Below are positions 8,223 to 16,210 of a DNA stretch of 64,000 bases, in pieces. The position numbers and the translations under genes are program-made. Source of the stretch: G963704535 sp963704535 (GTDB lineage: Bacteria > Chloroflexota > Chloroflexia > Chloroflexales > Roseiflexaceae); the NCBI GenBank assembly GCA_963704535.1, contig OY969916.1, positions 3,844,001 to 3,908,000 on the forward strand, given 5' to 3'. The notes below the pieces were generated by a model. The model had not been told where the DNA came from. It ran no database searches and worked only from the letters and a program-made list of their open reading frames with translations. Within the stretch, counting starts at the first letter, position 1. Each line of letters opens with the position of its first letter.

Positions 8223-8696
8223 ATGAAACTCGGCACAGTCAAGGCGTATGGGCTTATTGTCACACTGCTCTGCTCTATGGTGATGGGGGTAGGCATAGTG
8301 CCTGTCAAAGCTCAAGAGATACACACAGCAACCCGCTCTACGTTGGCCAGCGCGAACTCGTCTAATCTACACGTCGGTGTCACAAGTATTACGACTAACA
8401 CCCTACAGAATACGTACCAATACCTGGTTTATGGAGATAGGCTTTTCATGACCTACGGAGGACCGTGGTGGGACTATTGTCACCACGTTGTGCATTTCAG
8501 CTATCCGCGATCGTTAGACGGCCGTATTGTCGGTTTCGCGGTATTCGGGCCTGGCAATCCATCCTCCTGGGGTTCGCCGGGTAACGGTCAGCTAAATGCA
8601 GGCTACCGCTACGTACCAGGGCCTGGGTTGGAGTGCGTCCCAGACTTCACGAACCGCCCTGGGGACTTTAAATTATGGTTATCAATTAGGTCATAG
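8223..8696 (+). CDS. Small secreted protein
   Basis: Unknown protein of 157 aa with a strong Shine-Dalgarno (AAGGAGG) 6-7 nt before the ATG. Residues 1-31 form a Sec signal peptide with a VKA-QE cleavage site. The mature part has a Ser/Thr-rich start, an aromatic middle (YGGPWWDYCHHVVHFSY), Gly/Pro/Ser-rich turns (FGPGNPSSWGSPGNG) and two Cys that could pair. It is one of two small secreted proteins with strong start signals in this AT-richer island, which suggests exported accessory functions such as effectors, inhibitors or envelope proteins. The role is unknown. Confidence 0.72.
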   Translation: MKLGTVKAYGLIVTLLCSMVMGVGIVPVKAQEIHTATRSTLASANSSNLHVGVTSITTNTLQNTYQYLVYGDRLFMTYGGPWWDYCHHVVHFSYPRSLDGRIVGFAVFGPGNPSSWGSPGNGQLNAGYRYVPGPGLECVPDFTNRPGDFKLWLSIRS

Positions 8697-9091
8697 CGTC
8701 CCCAGAAGCAACCTGGGTGTGTGACAGGAAACAAGCGGTAAGTACCAGCGTATCCTATCCTCAGACTGATTACAATGCACCCGTTTGTTTCCTGTCACCA
8801 CATTCTTGGACATCTTTCCTGATGTAGTTATGAGAAACAAGAAAGAAATGATAGTACGAATTAGATAGAAAAGCAATACCGGACAAAGTAAATTGGGACT
8901 AAATGCAGTCAATCGACGATGATATGCAGTATAGTGGAGCATATGATCACACGATGTCGTATAGGTCGAATTGAACTGAAAACGCTTTGCACATTTACGC
9001 GGCATTGTGTCCATTTAGGGTGTGTTTGGTTTCATTTGCGACCGAGAAAATCCCATCCGGTATTGATAGAAAAGAGAATTTAGGAGATGTA
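8697..9091. other. Intergenic stretch with a long inverted repeat
   Basis: AT-rich, with no gene supported. GTGACAGGAAACAAGCGG (8721-8738) is repeated inverted at 8781-8798 with one mismatch around a 42-nt spacer. There is no T run, so it is not a standard terminator. It could be a relic of a miniature element or a structured 3' end of the preceding mRNA. Confidence 0.5.
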
Positions 9092-9335
9092 TCACTTTGC
9101 TTTTAGTGAATAAATATCGAGAACTACCAAAGAACCCCCGAGAGAAACACATCTTTTCTTTATACATTGTTTATCCGAGTTAACAAATTTTCCTGATGTG
9201 ATAATTACTTCTTTATTAAGAAAAGGCTGTAAATCTTGTTTGCTAGTGCCTACGCTAATACGGTAAAAGTGCGATTTTTTATTAAACGGATCAAACACAC
9301 CATCACCTTTATATTCGACGCAGTAGCCATCTTTG
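9092..9335 (-). pseudogene. 3' half of a small membrane-anchored protein split by an IS
   Basis: When the IS at 9346-10866 and one copy of the 10-bp duplication are removed, this frame joins without a break to the start at 11051 and gives a 142-aa protein. The part here carries NLTKDGYCVEYKGDGVFDPF (from the joint), then a basic, beta-rich region ending in LDIYSLKAK. No family was recognised. It is AT-rich like its surroundings. Translation of this half alone would need an internal ATG at 9298, which lacks a clear ribosome binding site. Confidence 0.75.
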
Positions 9336-9345
9336 GTAAGATTAC

Positions 9346-10866
9346 TCGACTGTTGTGTTTTGCCCTTTCGAGCTGACTATGCTACCTTAAATGCCCAGGA
9401 CTGGATGGCATGAAAGGATGGACGCCTGATGCAACTGCCGCTTGTTGCGCCCGCACCACTCGTGACAACTCATGCGAGCGCCTTCCGCGACCTGTTTGCC
9501 AATCGCTGCCAGTTTCAGCATTTTCAGCACTACCTGACTGGACTGATGGTCCTGTCGAACAAAAGCCTGACCAATATTGCCCGCTGTGTCCTGGAAAGCG
9601 CCGATAAAACAAACCTCTCGCGGTTTCTGGCCCAGGCACCCTGGAGCGAAGCGCACCTCAACCAGCGCCGTATCCGTTACATGCTGGAGCAGACCAAGCA
9701 CCAACGTCGACCAAAAGCCGAGTCGGCACTGGTGCTGGATGACACCTTGTGTGAGCACGTCGGCAGCTTGTTTGCCTATATCGATCGGCATTACAACCAT
9801 AGCGATCAGACCTACCCACTGGCGCATAATCCGGTCACCAGTTTCTACGTCAGTGGTCCGGTTCGCTTTCCGCTCGATCTGCGCCTGTATCGGCGCTATG
9901 AGGAGCTGACGCAGTGGGAGGCCTTTGTAACCAAACATTTCCCCACCCAGATCATCCCCACTCAGAAGAAGCCTCGCGCGCAATTGCACAAGCAGCTCGA
10001 TCCGGTCCTGCTGACCGACCCGGCGTTTGCGGCCTTGCACGCACAGTTTCAAACCAAAATCGCACTGGGCATCGACTTGGTGACGACCGCCATCCGGCGC
10101 AAAGTGCCCTTTGACGTGGTACTGTTCGATGGCTGGTATCTGGCCGAAGAGCTGGTCACGGTCTTGGAACGTCGTCGCAAAGCCTGGGTCAGCATCCTCA
10201 AGAAAAACCGCAACCTGGAAACCAGCAGTTTTGTGCTCAACGATACTGATGGGCATCCAATCCAGTTGGGTGGGCCACACATCTCGGTGGAGCAGCTGAT
10301 CAGCCACATTCCGGCCAGCGCGTACCGAGCCGTGAGGGTTGCTGGCACGACCTACTGGTGCTTCAGTCTGGTCGTGCGCATCCCCACGCTGGGGCGGGTG
10401 CGGCTGGTGATCAGCTTTGCCAACGCCGAGTTGACTGGTACCTACGCACTGTTGGTGACGAATCGGCGTGAGTGGAGCGCCTTGAAAATCATCGTGACCT
10501 ATTTGCAACGCTGGCCAACCGAGACCTTTTATCAGGACGGCAAGGGACATCTGGGCCTGGACGCCTATCGCATGCGCAGCGCCGAAGCCATTGGGAAACA
10601 TTGGTGTCTGGTGTTCGTGGCGTATTCGTTCTTGCATCTGGCATGTCTCGGAGCGTCACCGACAAAAGGGAGCGTCCCCGTCAAAACCATCGGGGAAGCG
10701 TGTCGTCAGCAAGCCCAGGCGCTGATTGAGAAGCTACTGCTCTACGTCCATGAACGCCTCCTGCTCGGGCAGAGCGCCGAAGAGGTGTTCGCCCACGTGT
10801 TTGCTAAACAGCAACTGCTCCTGCCCACCTGACCAATACAACCTATGACCAAAACACAACAGTCGA
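9346..10866 (+). mobile_element. IS4/IS701-superfamily insertion sequence (1,521 bp)
   Basis: Perfect 17-bp terminal inverted repeats (TCGACTGTTGTGTTTTG at 9346-9362 and its complement at 10850-10866) flanked by a perfect 10-bp duplication GTAAGATTAC (9336-9345 and 10867-10876). A 10-bp duplication is known for several IS4-family groups. The element is complete, with intact target duplication and transposase, so the insertion is probably recent. Confidence 0.93.
9429..10832 (+). CDS. IS4/IS701-superfamily DDE transposase
   Basis: Transposase of 467 aa. The N-terminal region (FRDLFANRCQFQHFQHYLTG, LSNKSLTNIARCVLESADKT) resembles DDE_5/IS701-like enzymes. Catalytic acids are seen in LVLDDTLCEHVG, DVVLFDGWYLAEEL and WPTETFYQDGKGHLG. 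AAAGGATGG lies upstream of the ATG. The insertion splits a small gene of opposite direction. The frame is complete. Confidence 0.9.
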   Translation: MQLPLVAPAPLVTTHASAFRDLFANRCQFQHFQHYLTGLMVLSNKSLTNIARCVLESADKTNLSRFLAQAPWSEAHLNQRRIRYMLEQTKHQRRPKAESALVLDDTLCEHVGSLFAYIDRHYNHSDQTYPLAHNPVTSFYVSGPVRFPLDLRLYRRYEELTQWEAFVTKHFPTQIIPTQKKPRAQLHKQLDPVLLTDPAFAALHAQFQTKIALGIDLVTTAIRRKVPFDVVLFDGWYLAEELVTVLERRRKAWVSILKKNRNLETSSFVLNDTDGHPIQLGGPHISVEQLISHIPASAYRAVRVAGTTYWCFSLVVRIPTLGRVRLVISFANAELTGTYALLVTNRREWSALKIIVTYLQRWPTETFYQDGKGHLGLDAYRMRSAEAIGKHWCLVFVAYSFLHLACLGASPTKGSVPVKTIGEACRQQAQALIEKLLLYVHERLLLGQSAEEVFAHVFAKQQLLLPT

Positions 10867-10876
10867 GTAAGATTAC

Positions 10877-11051
10877 CCAAAACATTCGTTTCTTGCCATC
10901 CTGATCCTCTAGGGCATTCTTTGGTAATTTTGTAATCCCCCTGAGATCTCTTTAATGGAAAAAATTGAGGAGTATCAAGATAAATATCTCTTACGAAAAA
11001 GAGTATTCCTATCACAATGATCATTAAAATTGACGCCATTGTTTTTAACAC
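10877..11051 (-). pseudogene. 5' half of the split small membrane-anchored protein
   Basis: Begins with ATG at 11051. Residues 1-24 form an N-terminal hydrophobic segment (MLKTMASILMIIVIGILFFV) that can act as a signal anchor, followed by a hydrophilic part with one Cys (KITKECPRGSGWQ). The frame then enters the IS and ends inside it at 10734. It joins the part at 9092-9335 across the duplicated GTAAGATTAC with the frame kept. The intact protein would be a 142-aa exported or anchored protein of unknown role. The DNA is AT-rich, like 6.9-7.4 kb. Confidence 0.75.
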
Positions 11052-11130
11052 GTTCCGTGACTATTATAGAGGAAAGTGTTTATAAAGGCAAAGGTGAGAT
11101 GCGGTTGTGGTGAGACACAGGTATGGAATA

Positions 11131-11424
11131 AAAACGATGGCATGATTCACTTGATTAATACCTTGCTATCCAAGCTTTAGTTGCTAAAGGCGGGCCGCCG
11201 GAATCAATTACAGAAACAGATATGCGTAACTTTTTGTATGTTCCTAGTCTTCCTGATGTGGATCTAATTATCCGTTCAGGTGGCGAACGACGAATAAGCA
11301 ACTTTCTGATATGATTTATGTCACTGAAAAGTACTGGCCTGAACTGGGTCAGCGTGATATTGAAGCAGGTATACAATATTTTAATCAGGCCATACAAGCT
11401 GTACAAGAAGACAGTGAAACATGA
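11131..11424 (+). pseudogene. Decayed fragment of isoprenyl (undecaprenyl) diphosphate synthase
   Basis: C-terminal third of a UppS-like enzyme, in pieces. The frame from 11159 reads AIQALVAKGGPPESITETDM, then LPDVDLIIRSGGERRISNFL, which is the family signature for the homoallylic substrate site (normally DLxIRTxGExRxSNFLLWQ). A stop follows. The rest continues in another frame as IYVTEKYWPELGQRDIEAGI to the TGA at 11422. About eight residues (the LLWQxAYxE part) are lost at the joint and the N-terminal two thirds are absent. It is a relic, probably carried in with the mobile DNA. The functional gene must be elsewhere. Confidence 0.75.
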
Positions 11425-11575
11425 TTCCGACAGTTATACCTTTTCATCGCCTGCACCAACTGGAATCATCCATACCGAGGATAACCCAACGGTCATCATC
11501 ATTGCCGACACGTACGATCCGGTAGGACATCGAGCCCCACTTGATGGTGGACGATAGATGAAAGGAAACCAGCAT

Positions 11576-11902
11576 ATGAGCGAACTTACCCGCTATCGTT
11601 CCCAGGAGTTGACGCGGCAGCAGCGCGACCAAATTCAGCACATTGCCGAGGTGACACAGGCAGTGCAATGGGAGATCGGCCGCATCCATACCGAGGGTGC
11701 GAAGATGGCCGTCAAAACGCTGACGCAGACAACCGAGCGCATTCAAGCTGCCGCCAGAAATGGTATGAGCGACGCGCAGGTTGAAAGCCTGATAGAACAG
11801 CAGAAACAGTATCTGCTGACCATGCAGCGCATTGCCAGCCAAGGCGCCGGTGGGCTCACAGGGGTGGTGGCTAATCTGCCTGCACTGCCAGAACCACGCT
11901 AG
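11576..11902 (+). CDS. Small helical protein, first gene of the conjugation-like module
   Basis: Unknown protein of 108 aa. The ATG at 11576 is chosen over one 18 nt upstream because AAAGGAAA lies directly before it. The sequence looks fully alpha-helical and Gln-rich (ELTRQQRDQIQHIAEVTQAV, then ESLIEQQKQYLLTMQRIASQ), suited to coiled-coil assembly, with a Gly/Pro-rich tail. It stands first in a run of six plus-strand genes with short gaps that leads to a TraG-like ATPase, so it may be a relaxosome or transfer accessory protein. That is inference from context. Confidence 0.6.
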   Translation: MSELTRYRSQELTRQQRDQIQHIAEVTQAVQWEIGRIHTEGAKMAVKTLTQTTERIQAAARNGMSDAQVESLIEQQKQYLLTMQRIASQGAGGLTGVVANLPALPEPR

Positions 11903-11950
11903 TCTTGATCGCGAACAATCGGCCCGCAGTTTGGCAGAAAGGAGAGTCCA

Positions 11951-12154
11951 ATGGACCCGTTCAGCCTCCTTGTCTTAGGGGGAGCCGCAGTGGTAGGACT
12001 GCTGATAGTGGCGAGCAAGCGGGACAAGCCCTCGCAAAGCGACAGTTCCCACGATGAGATTCGCCGTATCGGCAATTCGACGATTGACCGGATGCAGCGC
12101 ACCTCCAGCGATTTTCGTGACCACATTGACCGCGAAACGCGAAATCACCGCTAA
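11951..12154 (+). CDS. Small membrane-anchored protein
   Basis: Unknown protein of 67 aa with a good ribosome binding site (AAAGGAGAG). One N-terminal TM helix (LLVLGGAAVVGLLIVA, about residues 5-22) is followed by a charged cytoplasmic helix (RRIGNSTIDRMQRTSSDFRD). This is the form of a small transfer-apparatus or anchor protein. No family was recognised. Confidence 0.6.
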   Translation: MDPFSLLVLGGAAVVGLLIVASKRDKPSQSDSSHDEIRRIGNSTIDRMQRTSSDFRDHIDRETRNHR

Positions 12155-12229
12155 CGGACTACTGCTCTCATGGCCGGGCGGCGCCCCTGGTCACGCGGCT
12201 GTGTTATCACCACATCACGGAGGACTACC

Positions 12230-12691
12230 ATGACCCGCAAACCCCAGGAAGATCTGTTCTCGTCCACTGCCCTTGCCCTGCCAGCCTACACCCCGTCGAG
12301 CAGTCTGGTCCCACTTGAACGCAGCCGCGAGCTGGTGAAGGCCGAGCGCAAAGTCAGCGAGGAGGCGCACAAGCAGCGCCTGGTGATCGCTGAACAGCAG
12401 GGCAAAACCAGTGTTGCCATCGCGGCCCAGGCCCAGATCCGGGTGGCAGCGGCCCAGGCGTTTGTTTCCTGTGCCGAGAGCATTTGGGAGATACAAAAGA
12501 GCCCTGGCCGGGACCCAGGGCTGCAAGTCTACGTTGACCAGTTTGCCGACCACACCCTCCGCGCTGCCGGGACCCACATCCTCGCCGCAACCAACATCGG
12601 CGCAAGCCGCATCAACGCGGAAGTTGACCGCCCGCTCTACGTGTCAACCGAGGAGGAGCGGCGCGGACTCCTGGCCCGCCTGCGGGGGTAA
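12230..12691 (+). CDS. Hypothetical soluble protein of the conjugation-like module
   Basis: Unknown protein of 153 aa. The start at 12230 follows GGAGG by a proper distance, and the longer frame from 12170 lacks such a site. The middle is an Ala/Gln/Arg-rich helix (RKVSEEAHKQRLVIAEQQGK, AAQAQIRVAAAQAF), followed by a region ending in EEERRGLLARLRG. It stops 2 nt before the next start codon, consistent with one operon. Function unknown. Confidence 0.6.
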   Translation: MTRKPQEDLFSSTALALPAYTPSSSLVPLERSRELVKAERKVSEEAHKQRLVIAEQQGKTSVAIAAQAQIRVAAAQAFVSCAESIWEIQKSPGRDPGLQVYVDQFADHTLRAAGTHILAATNIGASRINAEVDRPLYVSTEEERRGLLARLRG

Positions 12692-12693
12692 GT

Positions 12694-13128
12694 ATGGATA
12701 CCATTGACAAGCTTCACGAGGCTCTCTGGGGCGATTTCTCCCCGCAGGGCCAACCCCAGTACTGCGCGTATGCGCTCAGGTTCAAGCAGTGGACCGAGAC
12801 GTTATGTATCTCAGTCGGCGGAGCGGTGCAACAGCACCAGGACAGCGCGGGCGGTGCGGTGGCCGTCAATCAGGCCAAGCTGCTGCTCCTTGACAAATAC
12901 TTCGAGTGGCGATCCGCAGCACCCAAAGCCCATCGTAATCGCGTTGGTGACACATCCCACACCTGTCTGTTCCACGTGTTTGACGAGACCTATCGAACCC
13001 TGCGGGCAATCGAACTGTCCTTGACTCCGCCGTTGCTATTTCTGCCTGCGTCGTCGCCGGCACCAGTGCAACCCGTGTATAAGCTCAGTGGTATTCCGCT
13101 CGGGGAGATTGACGAGGATGAGGCATGA
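12694..13128 (+). CDS. Hypothetical protein upstream of the TraG-like ATPase
   Basis: Unknown protein of 144 aa whose ATG follows the preceding stop by 2 nt, so translation is probably coupled. It has mixed alpha/beta composition, a central AVNQAKLLLLDKYFEWRSAA helix and an acidic end (GEIDEDEA). The next frame, which leads into the ATPase, is open directly from this gene's stop codon. A close partner role with the ATPase is possible. No family was recognised. Confidence 0.6.
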   Translation: MDTIDKLHEALWGDFSPQGQPQYCAYALRFKQWTETLCISVGGAVQQHQDSAGGAVAVNQAKLLLLDKYFEWRSAAPKAHRNRVGDTSHTCLFHVFDETYRTLRAIELSLTPPLLFLPASSPAPVQPVYKLSGIPLGEIDEDEA

Positions 13129-13167
13129 AGTCTCATCCCGTACCACCAGGCAGCCAGACATGTATGG

Positions 13168-14679
13168 TTGCCAGACAGCAGCCGGAGCATGGGTATTCAC
13201 CTGATGGCTGGCCGGGGATCAGGCAAGTCGCGGCTGATGGGCCGCATCATTGGCTGGTATGATCTCATCCGCAGTGTTCCACTGGTCATCCTTGATCCGG
13301 CCGGGCCGACGATTGACAACCTGCTCGATAAAATCCTCCGGCTGCCACAGCGCCAGCAAGAAACGCTGCTCTCGCGAGTTGTGTACGTGGATATGAGCGG
13401 GAAGGGGACCAGGGTTATCCCGTTCCCGCTTTACTACCGCTTGGGCGAGGAGAGTCTGTATGAAGTCTCCCAGCGCTTTCTGGATACGGTGCAAAGTGCC
13501 GACCCCAATTTGCTGAGTGCTGCCGTGCAGGGCTGGAATGCCTTGTGGCGGATTGGCACCTACACGGGTATGGTGCTTACTGGGCTTGGCTACCAAATCA
13601 CCGAGGCGGAAGACTTACTGGCCAACCCGAACGCCTGGACTGACCGGCTGCACCAGGCGCTTCAGAGGAATCCAGACGACCTGCTGTCAGCGGTTGCCTT
13701 TTTTACCAAGGAATACCCGCATCTGGATAAACGCGAGCGGGAAATGCTCACCCGGTCGTTTCTCACCAAAATCACGCCGTTTTCGCTGGACCGGCGGCTG
13801 ACCGCTATGTTCGGCGCGAGTACGCCGGGGATTAATTGGCGAACCATGATCCGAAACCGGCAAGCAGTCTTATTGGATTTCCGGCGCGTCACCGATCCCC
13901 AAGAGCGCCGTTTCAAAATGCTGTGGGTGTTCCAGTCGTTTTTTGCCTTTATCAAATATCGTGGCGCAGGCCGGCATGTTCCCATCTCATTCATTGTGGA
14001 CGAACTGGCTAATCTGTCCCACACGCAGGTGCAAGGGGAAAGCCCATTTGCCAAGGCGCTTGATGAACTCGTCAATGTCTATGCCAGAAACGGCATGATC
14101 TGGCTGACGTTGGCCCATCAGGAGCTGTTTCAGCTTGAGGAACGCATTCAGCCGACGCTGATGAGCCTGGGCACGCAAATCCTGGGCGTGACCTCAGACC
14201 GCAATGCAGCACTGGCGATGGCCAGGCAACTCTTTCCGGTTGATCCGCACCGGGTCAAACGCTATGATGCAGTCTACGCTAGTTTTCAGGGTATCGCCTC
14301 GGTCATTGATCAGCGGCCCGTAAATTTCACTCCAGAGGAGCAGCACTATCTTGCCAGCAACGTCTTTACCGGCAAACGGTTATTTGAGTTTGTCGTCCGA
14401 CCGGCAGCAGCAGAAGGGGATATTGCCCAAACGCTTTATCACATCACCATCAAGAACGTTGATACCGGCCAATGGGTGCAGGAGTGGGCAGTCGCTACGC
14501 TTCGCGACCGACTGCGTGACCAGACCGGCATACCAGTCAGTGACATTCTTGCCGAGATTGCCCAGCGCCGCGATGCTATAATCACTGCATCCCCTGCCTA
14601 TGCCGACGATATTCCGCCAAACCGATCAGAAGAAGCCGACGACGAAGAGGAGCGCCTCAGTGATGAGCGAGTTTGGTAG
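13168..14679 (+). CDS. TraG/VirD4/HerA-like DNA-transfer ATPase
   Basis: AAA+/RecA-fold ATPase of 503 aa of the type IV coupling protein and VirB4/HerA class, which binds ATP to pump or dock DNA at a conjugation channel. Walker A GRGSGKSR lies at about residues 15-22, much nearer the N-terminus than in VirD4, so there is no N-terminal membrane part. Walker B is SFIVDELANLS (about 274-284). The part after it (ARNGMIWLTLAHQELFQLEERI and LGTQILGVTSDRNAALAMAR) matches the TraM-recognition/TraG-like C-terminal half. The C-terminus is acidic. The TTG at 13168 is the most upstream start; an ATG at 13189 is the alternative. It overlaps the next gene by 17 nt. Confidence 0.8.
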   Translation: MPDSSRSMGIHLMAGRGSGKSRLMGRIIGWYDLIRSVPLVILDPAGPTIDNLLDKILRLPQRQQETLLSRVVYVDMSGKGTRVIPFPLYYRLGEESLYEVSQRFLDTVQSADPNLLSAAVQGWNALWRIGTYTGMVLTGLGYQITEAEDLLANPNAWTDRLHQALQRNPDDLLSAVAFFTKEYPHLDKREREMLTRSFLTKITPFSLDRRLTAMFGASTPGINWRTMIRNRQAVLLDFRRVTDPQERRFKMLWVFQSFFAFIKYRGAGRHVPISFIVDELANLSHTQVQGESPFAKALDELVNVYARNGMIWLTLAHQELFQLEERIQPTLMSLGTQILGVTSDRNAALAMARQLFPVDPHRVKRYDAVYASFQGIASVIDQRPVNFTPEEQHYLASNVFTGKRLFEFVVRPAAAEGDIAQTLYHITIKNVDTGQWVQEWAVATLRDRLRDQTGIPVSDILAEIAQRRDAIITASPAYADDIPPNRSEEADDEEERLSDERVW

Positions 14680-15616
14680 CAAGGCGACGAAGCGCTTGCC
14701 GCAGCTCCAGCGTGCGAGCAAAGAGAGTTTGCCGAGCTTTCGGCTCACTGAGCGGGATAATGCCATCATGGAAAAGGTCTACACCTATCGCGCGCTGACC
14801 ACCGAGCACATTGAAGCACTCTGCTTTTCGCCAACCACACGGTCCAAGTGTAAGTTGCGGCTCAAGCTGCTCTATCATCACGGCTTTCTGCTGCGCACTG
14901 AGCAGCCGCAAAGTCTGATAGAAGGAAGAAAACCGTTTGTTTATTGGCTGGACAAAAAAGGTGCTGAACTGATCGCCATCAATGAGGGGATTGAATTCTC
15001 AGAGGTAGCGTGGCGACCAAATATCCATAAAGTCGGGCCGCAGTTTCTCTACCATTTGCTGGATACCAACACTGTGCGGATAGCCATCACGGTGGCAGCA
15101 GAGCAGCACGGTATGACCATCGTGGACTGGCGGGACGAGGAGACGCTGCGCAAAGACCACGCCAACGACTTCGTGACCATCAAGGGACCGCAGGGCGGCG
15201 AGCAGAAAACGACGGTCATTCCTGACGACTATTTCGTGCTTGAGGTGCCTATCCCAGCAGAAGGAAGATCAATTTACCCCAGGCTATTTGTCGAGATTGA
15301 CAGGCGTACTGTGACCGGCGAAGCCTCCGTCTCCAACCAGAGCCAACGCGATTGGGCACACAAAGTCCAGGCATACGTCGCCTACTACCACTCTGACGCG
15401 CATAAAAAGCGGTATGGCAGTACGGCTGGTCGCGTCATTACGATCACCACCGGCGAGAAACGCGCTATGAACTTGAAGGCAATCACGGAGCGGGCAGGGG
15501 GGAAGGCTCGCTTCTGGTTCACGACCTTTGAACAGATAACACCAGAGGCAATCCTCACTGCGCCGATTTGGGCGGTTGCCGGCCGCGAGAGCCGGTATAC
15601 GCTCACCGCCGAATAG
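14663..15616 (+). CDS. Replication-relaxation family protein (winged-helix)
   Basis: Protein of 317 aa resembling the Replic_Relax family of plasmids and integrative elements. The N-terminal winged helix (LTERDNAIMEKVYTYRALTT, then EHIEALCF) and KPFVYWLDKKGAELIA precede a domain with endonuclease-like acidic positions (VIPDDYFVLEVP, RLFVEIDRRTVTGEAS, then KVQAYVAYYHSDAH). The D and E-x-D/R pattern recalls the PD-(D/E)xK-like fold proposed for relaxase-like members; this is inference. The start at 14663 follows GAGGAG and overlaps the ATPase end, which argues for coupled translation and joint work on the same DNA. It is followed by a large dyad. Confidence 0.8.
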   Translation: MSEFGSKATKRLPQLQRASKESLPSFRLTERDNAIMEKVYTYRALTTEHIEALCFSPTTRSKCKLRLKLLYHHGFLLRTEQPQSLIEGRKPFVYWLDKKGAELIAINEGIEFSEVAWRPNIHKVGPQFLYHLLDTNTVRIAITVAAEQHGMTIVDWRDEETLRKDHANDFVTIKGPQGGEQKTTVIPDDYFVLEVPIPAEGRSIYPRLFVEIDRRTVTGEASVSNQSQRDWAHKVQAYVAYYHSDAHKKRYGSTAGRVITITTGEKRAMNLKAITERAGGKARFWFTTFEQITPEAILTAPIWAVAGRESRYTLTAE

Positions 15617-16210
15617 CAAAGAAATCGCCTGACCTGCCCCTGGCGTGATAGCGTGTACAGAGTGAGAAAGTGCTATCATTGCGTCGTGCTTGCTCAAAAC
15701 CCAAGTGCCAAGCCGTGCTTAGCAAGAGCACCGCTAAACCCCGTTCCAAGTGCCGTAGAAGAACAAGGCTGGGTGCATGGTCAGGCGATTGTATCGTGAA
15801 CGATACCTGTCAGTTGTACACGGTTGCCAATGAGAGCGGGGCAATAATCCGGGAAGAGTTTTGTAAGAAGCTGAAAAACGAACACGTGCGTCGTCGTTCA
15901 CCTATCCCTCGAAGCAGGCTGGCGTCTGAAGCTACCATTGCTGTTTCAACCAGTGGCCATAGGCGCGCGGTCTTGACGTGGCGCGCAATCTGTAGGGTAT
16001 CCCGCACGGGAGGACGCGGAGCGGGACGGGCATACGGCAGCCAGTGCATGGAAGTAGCATCCCCCCCGTGCGGGTGCGTGGAAGTGTAGCGCGCCGTCAA
16101 GACCAAGACGAGCGCGCGCCGTGTGGCTGCGCAGCCGCAATGTGGATTGTTCGAGGTCCGGGTATGGGGCACCGGCAGGCAGGGCAGCGGGTGCCAGTTT
16201 GCGTCACGTT
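15617..16210. other. Non-coding region holding the dyad (oriT candidate)
   Basis: A plus-strand frame at 15670-16089 has no ribosome binding site and a low-quality composition, and it runs through the dyad, so it is rejected. Nothing else coding is seen. The region follows the relaxation-protein gene directly. Confidence 0.5.
15962..16120. repeat. Nested inverted repeats, 159 bp
   Basis: Four paired blocks lie in nested order: GGCGCGCG (15962-15969) with CGCGCGCC (16113-16120); GGTCTTGACG (15969-15978) with CGTCAAGACC (16095-16104); GCGCGC (15981-15986) with GCGCGC (16089-16094); and CCCGCACGGG (16001-16010) with CCCGTGCGGG (16065-16074). The last pair is also nearly self-complementary. Such nested dyads are found at oriT and replication origins and in structured RNAs. 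Position beside the TraG-like and relaxation genes favours oriT. Confidence 0.6.

Noticed and set aside
15670..16089. 139-codon plus-strand frame
   Set aside because: No ribosome binding site, biased composition, and it runs through the nested dyad.
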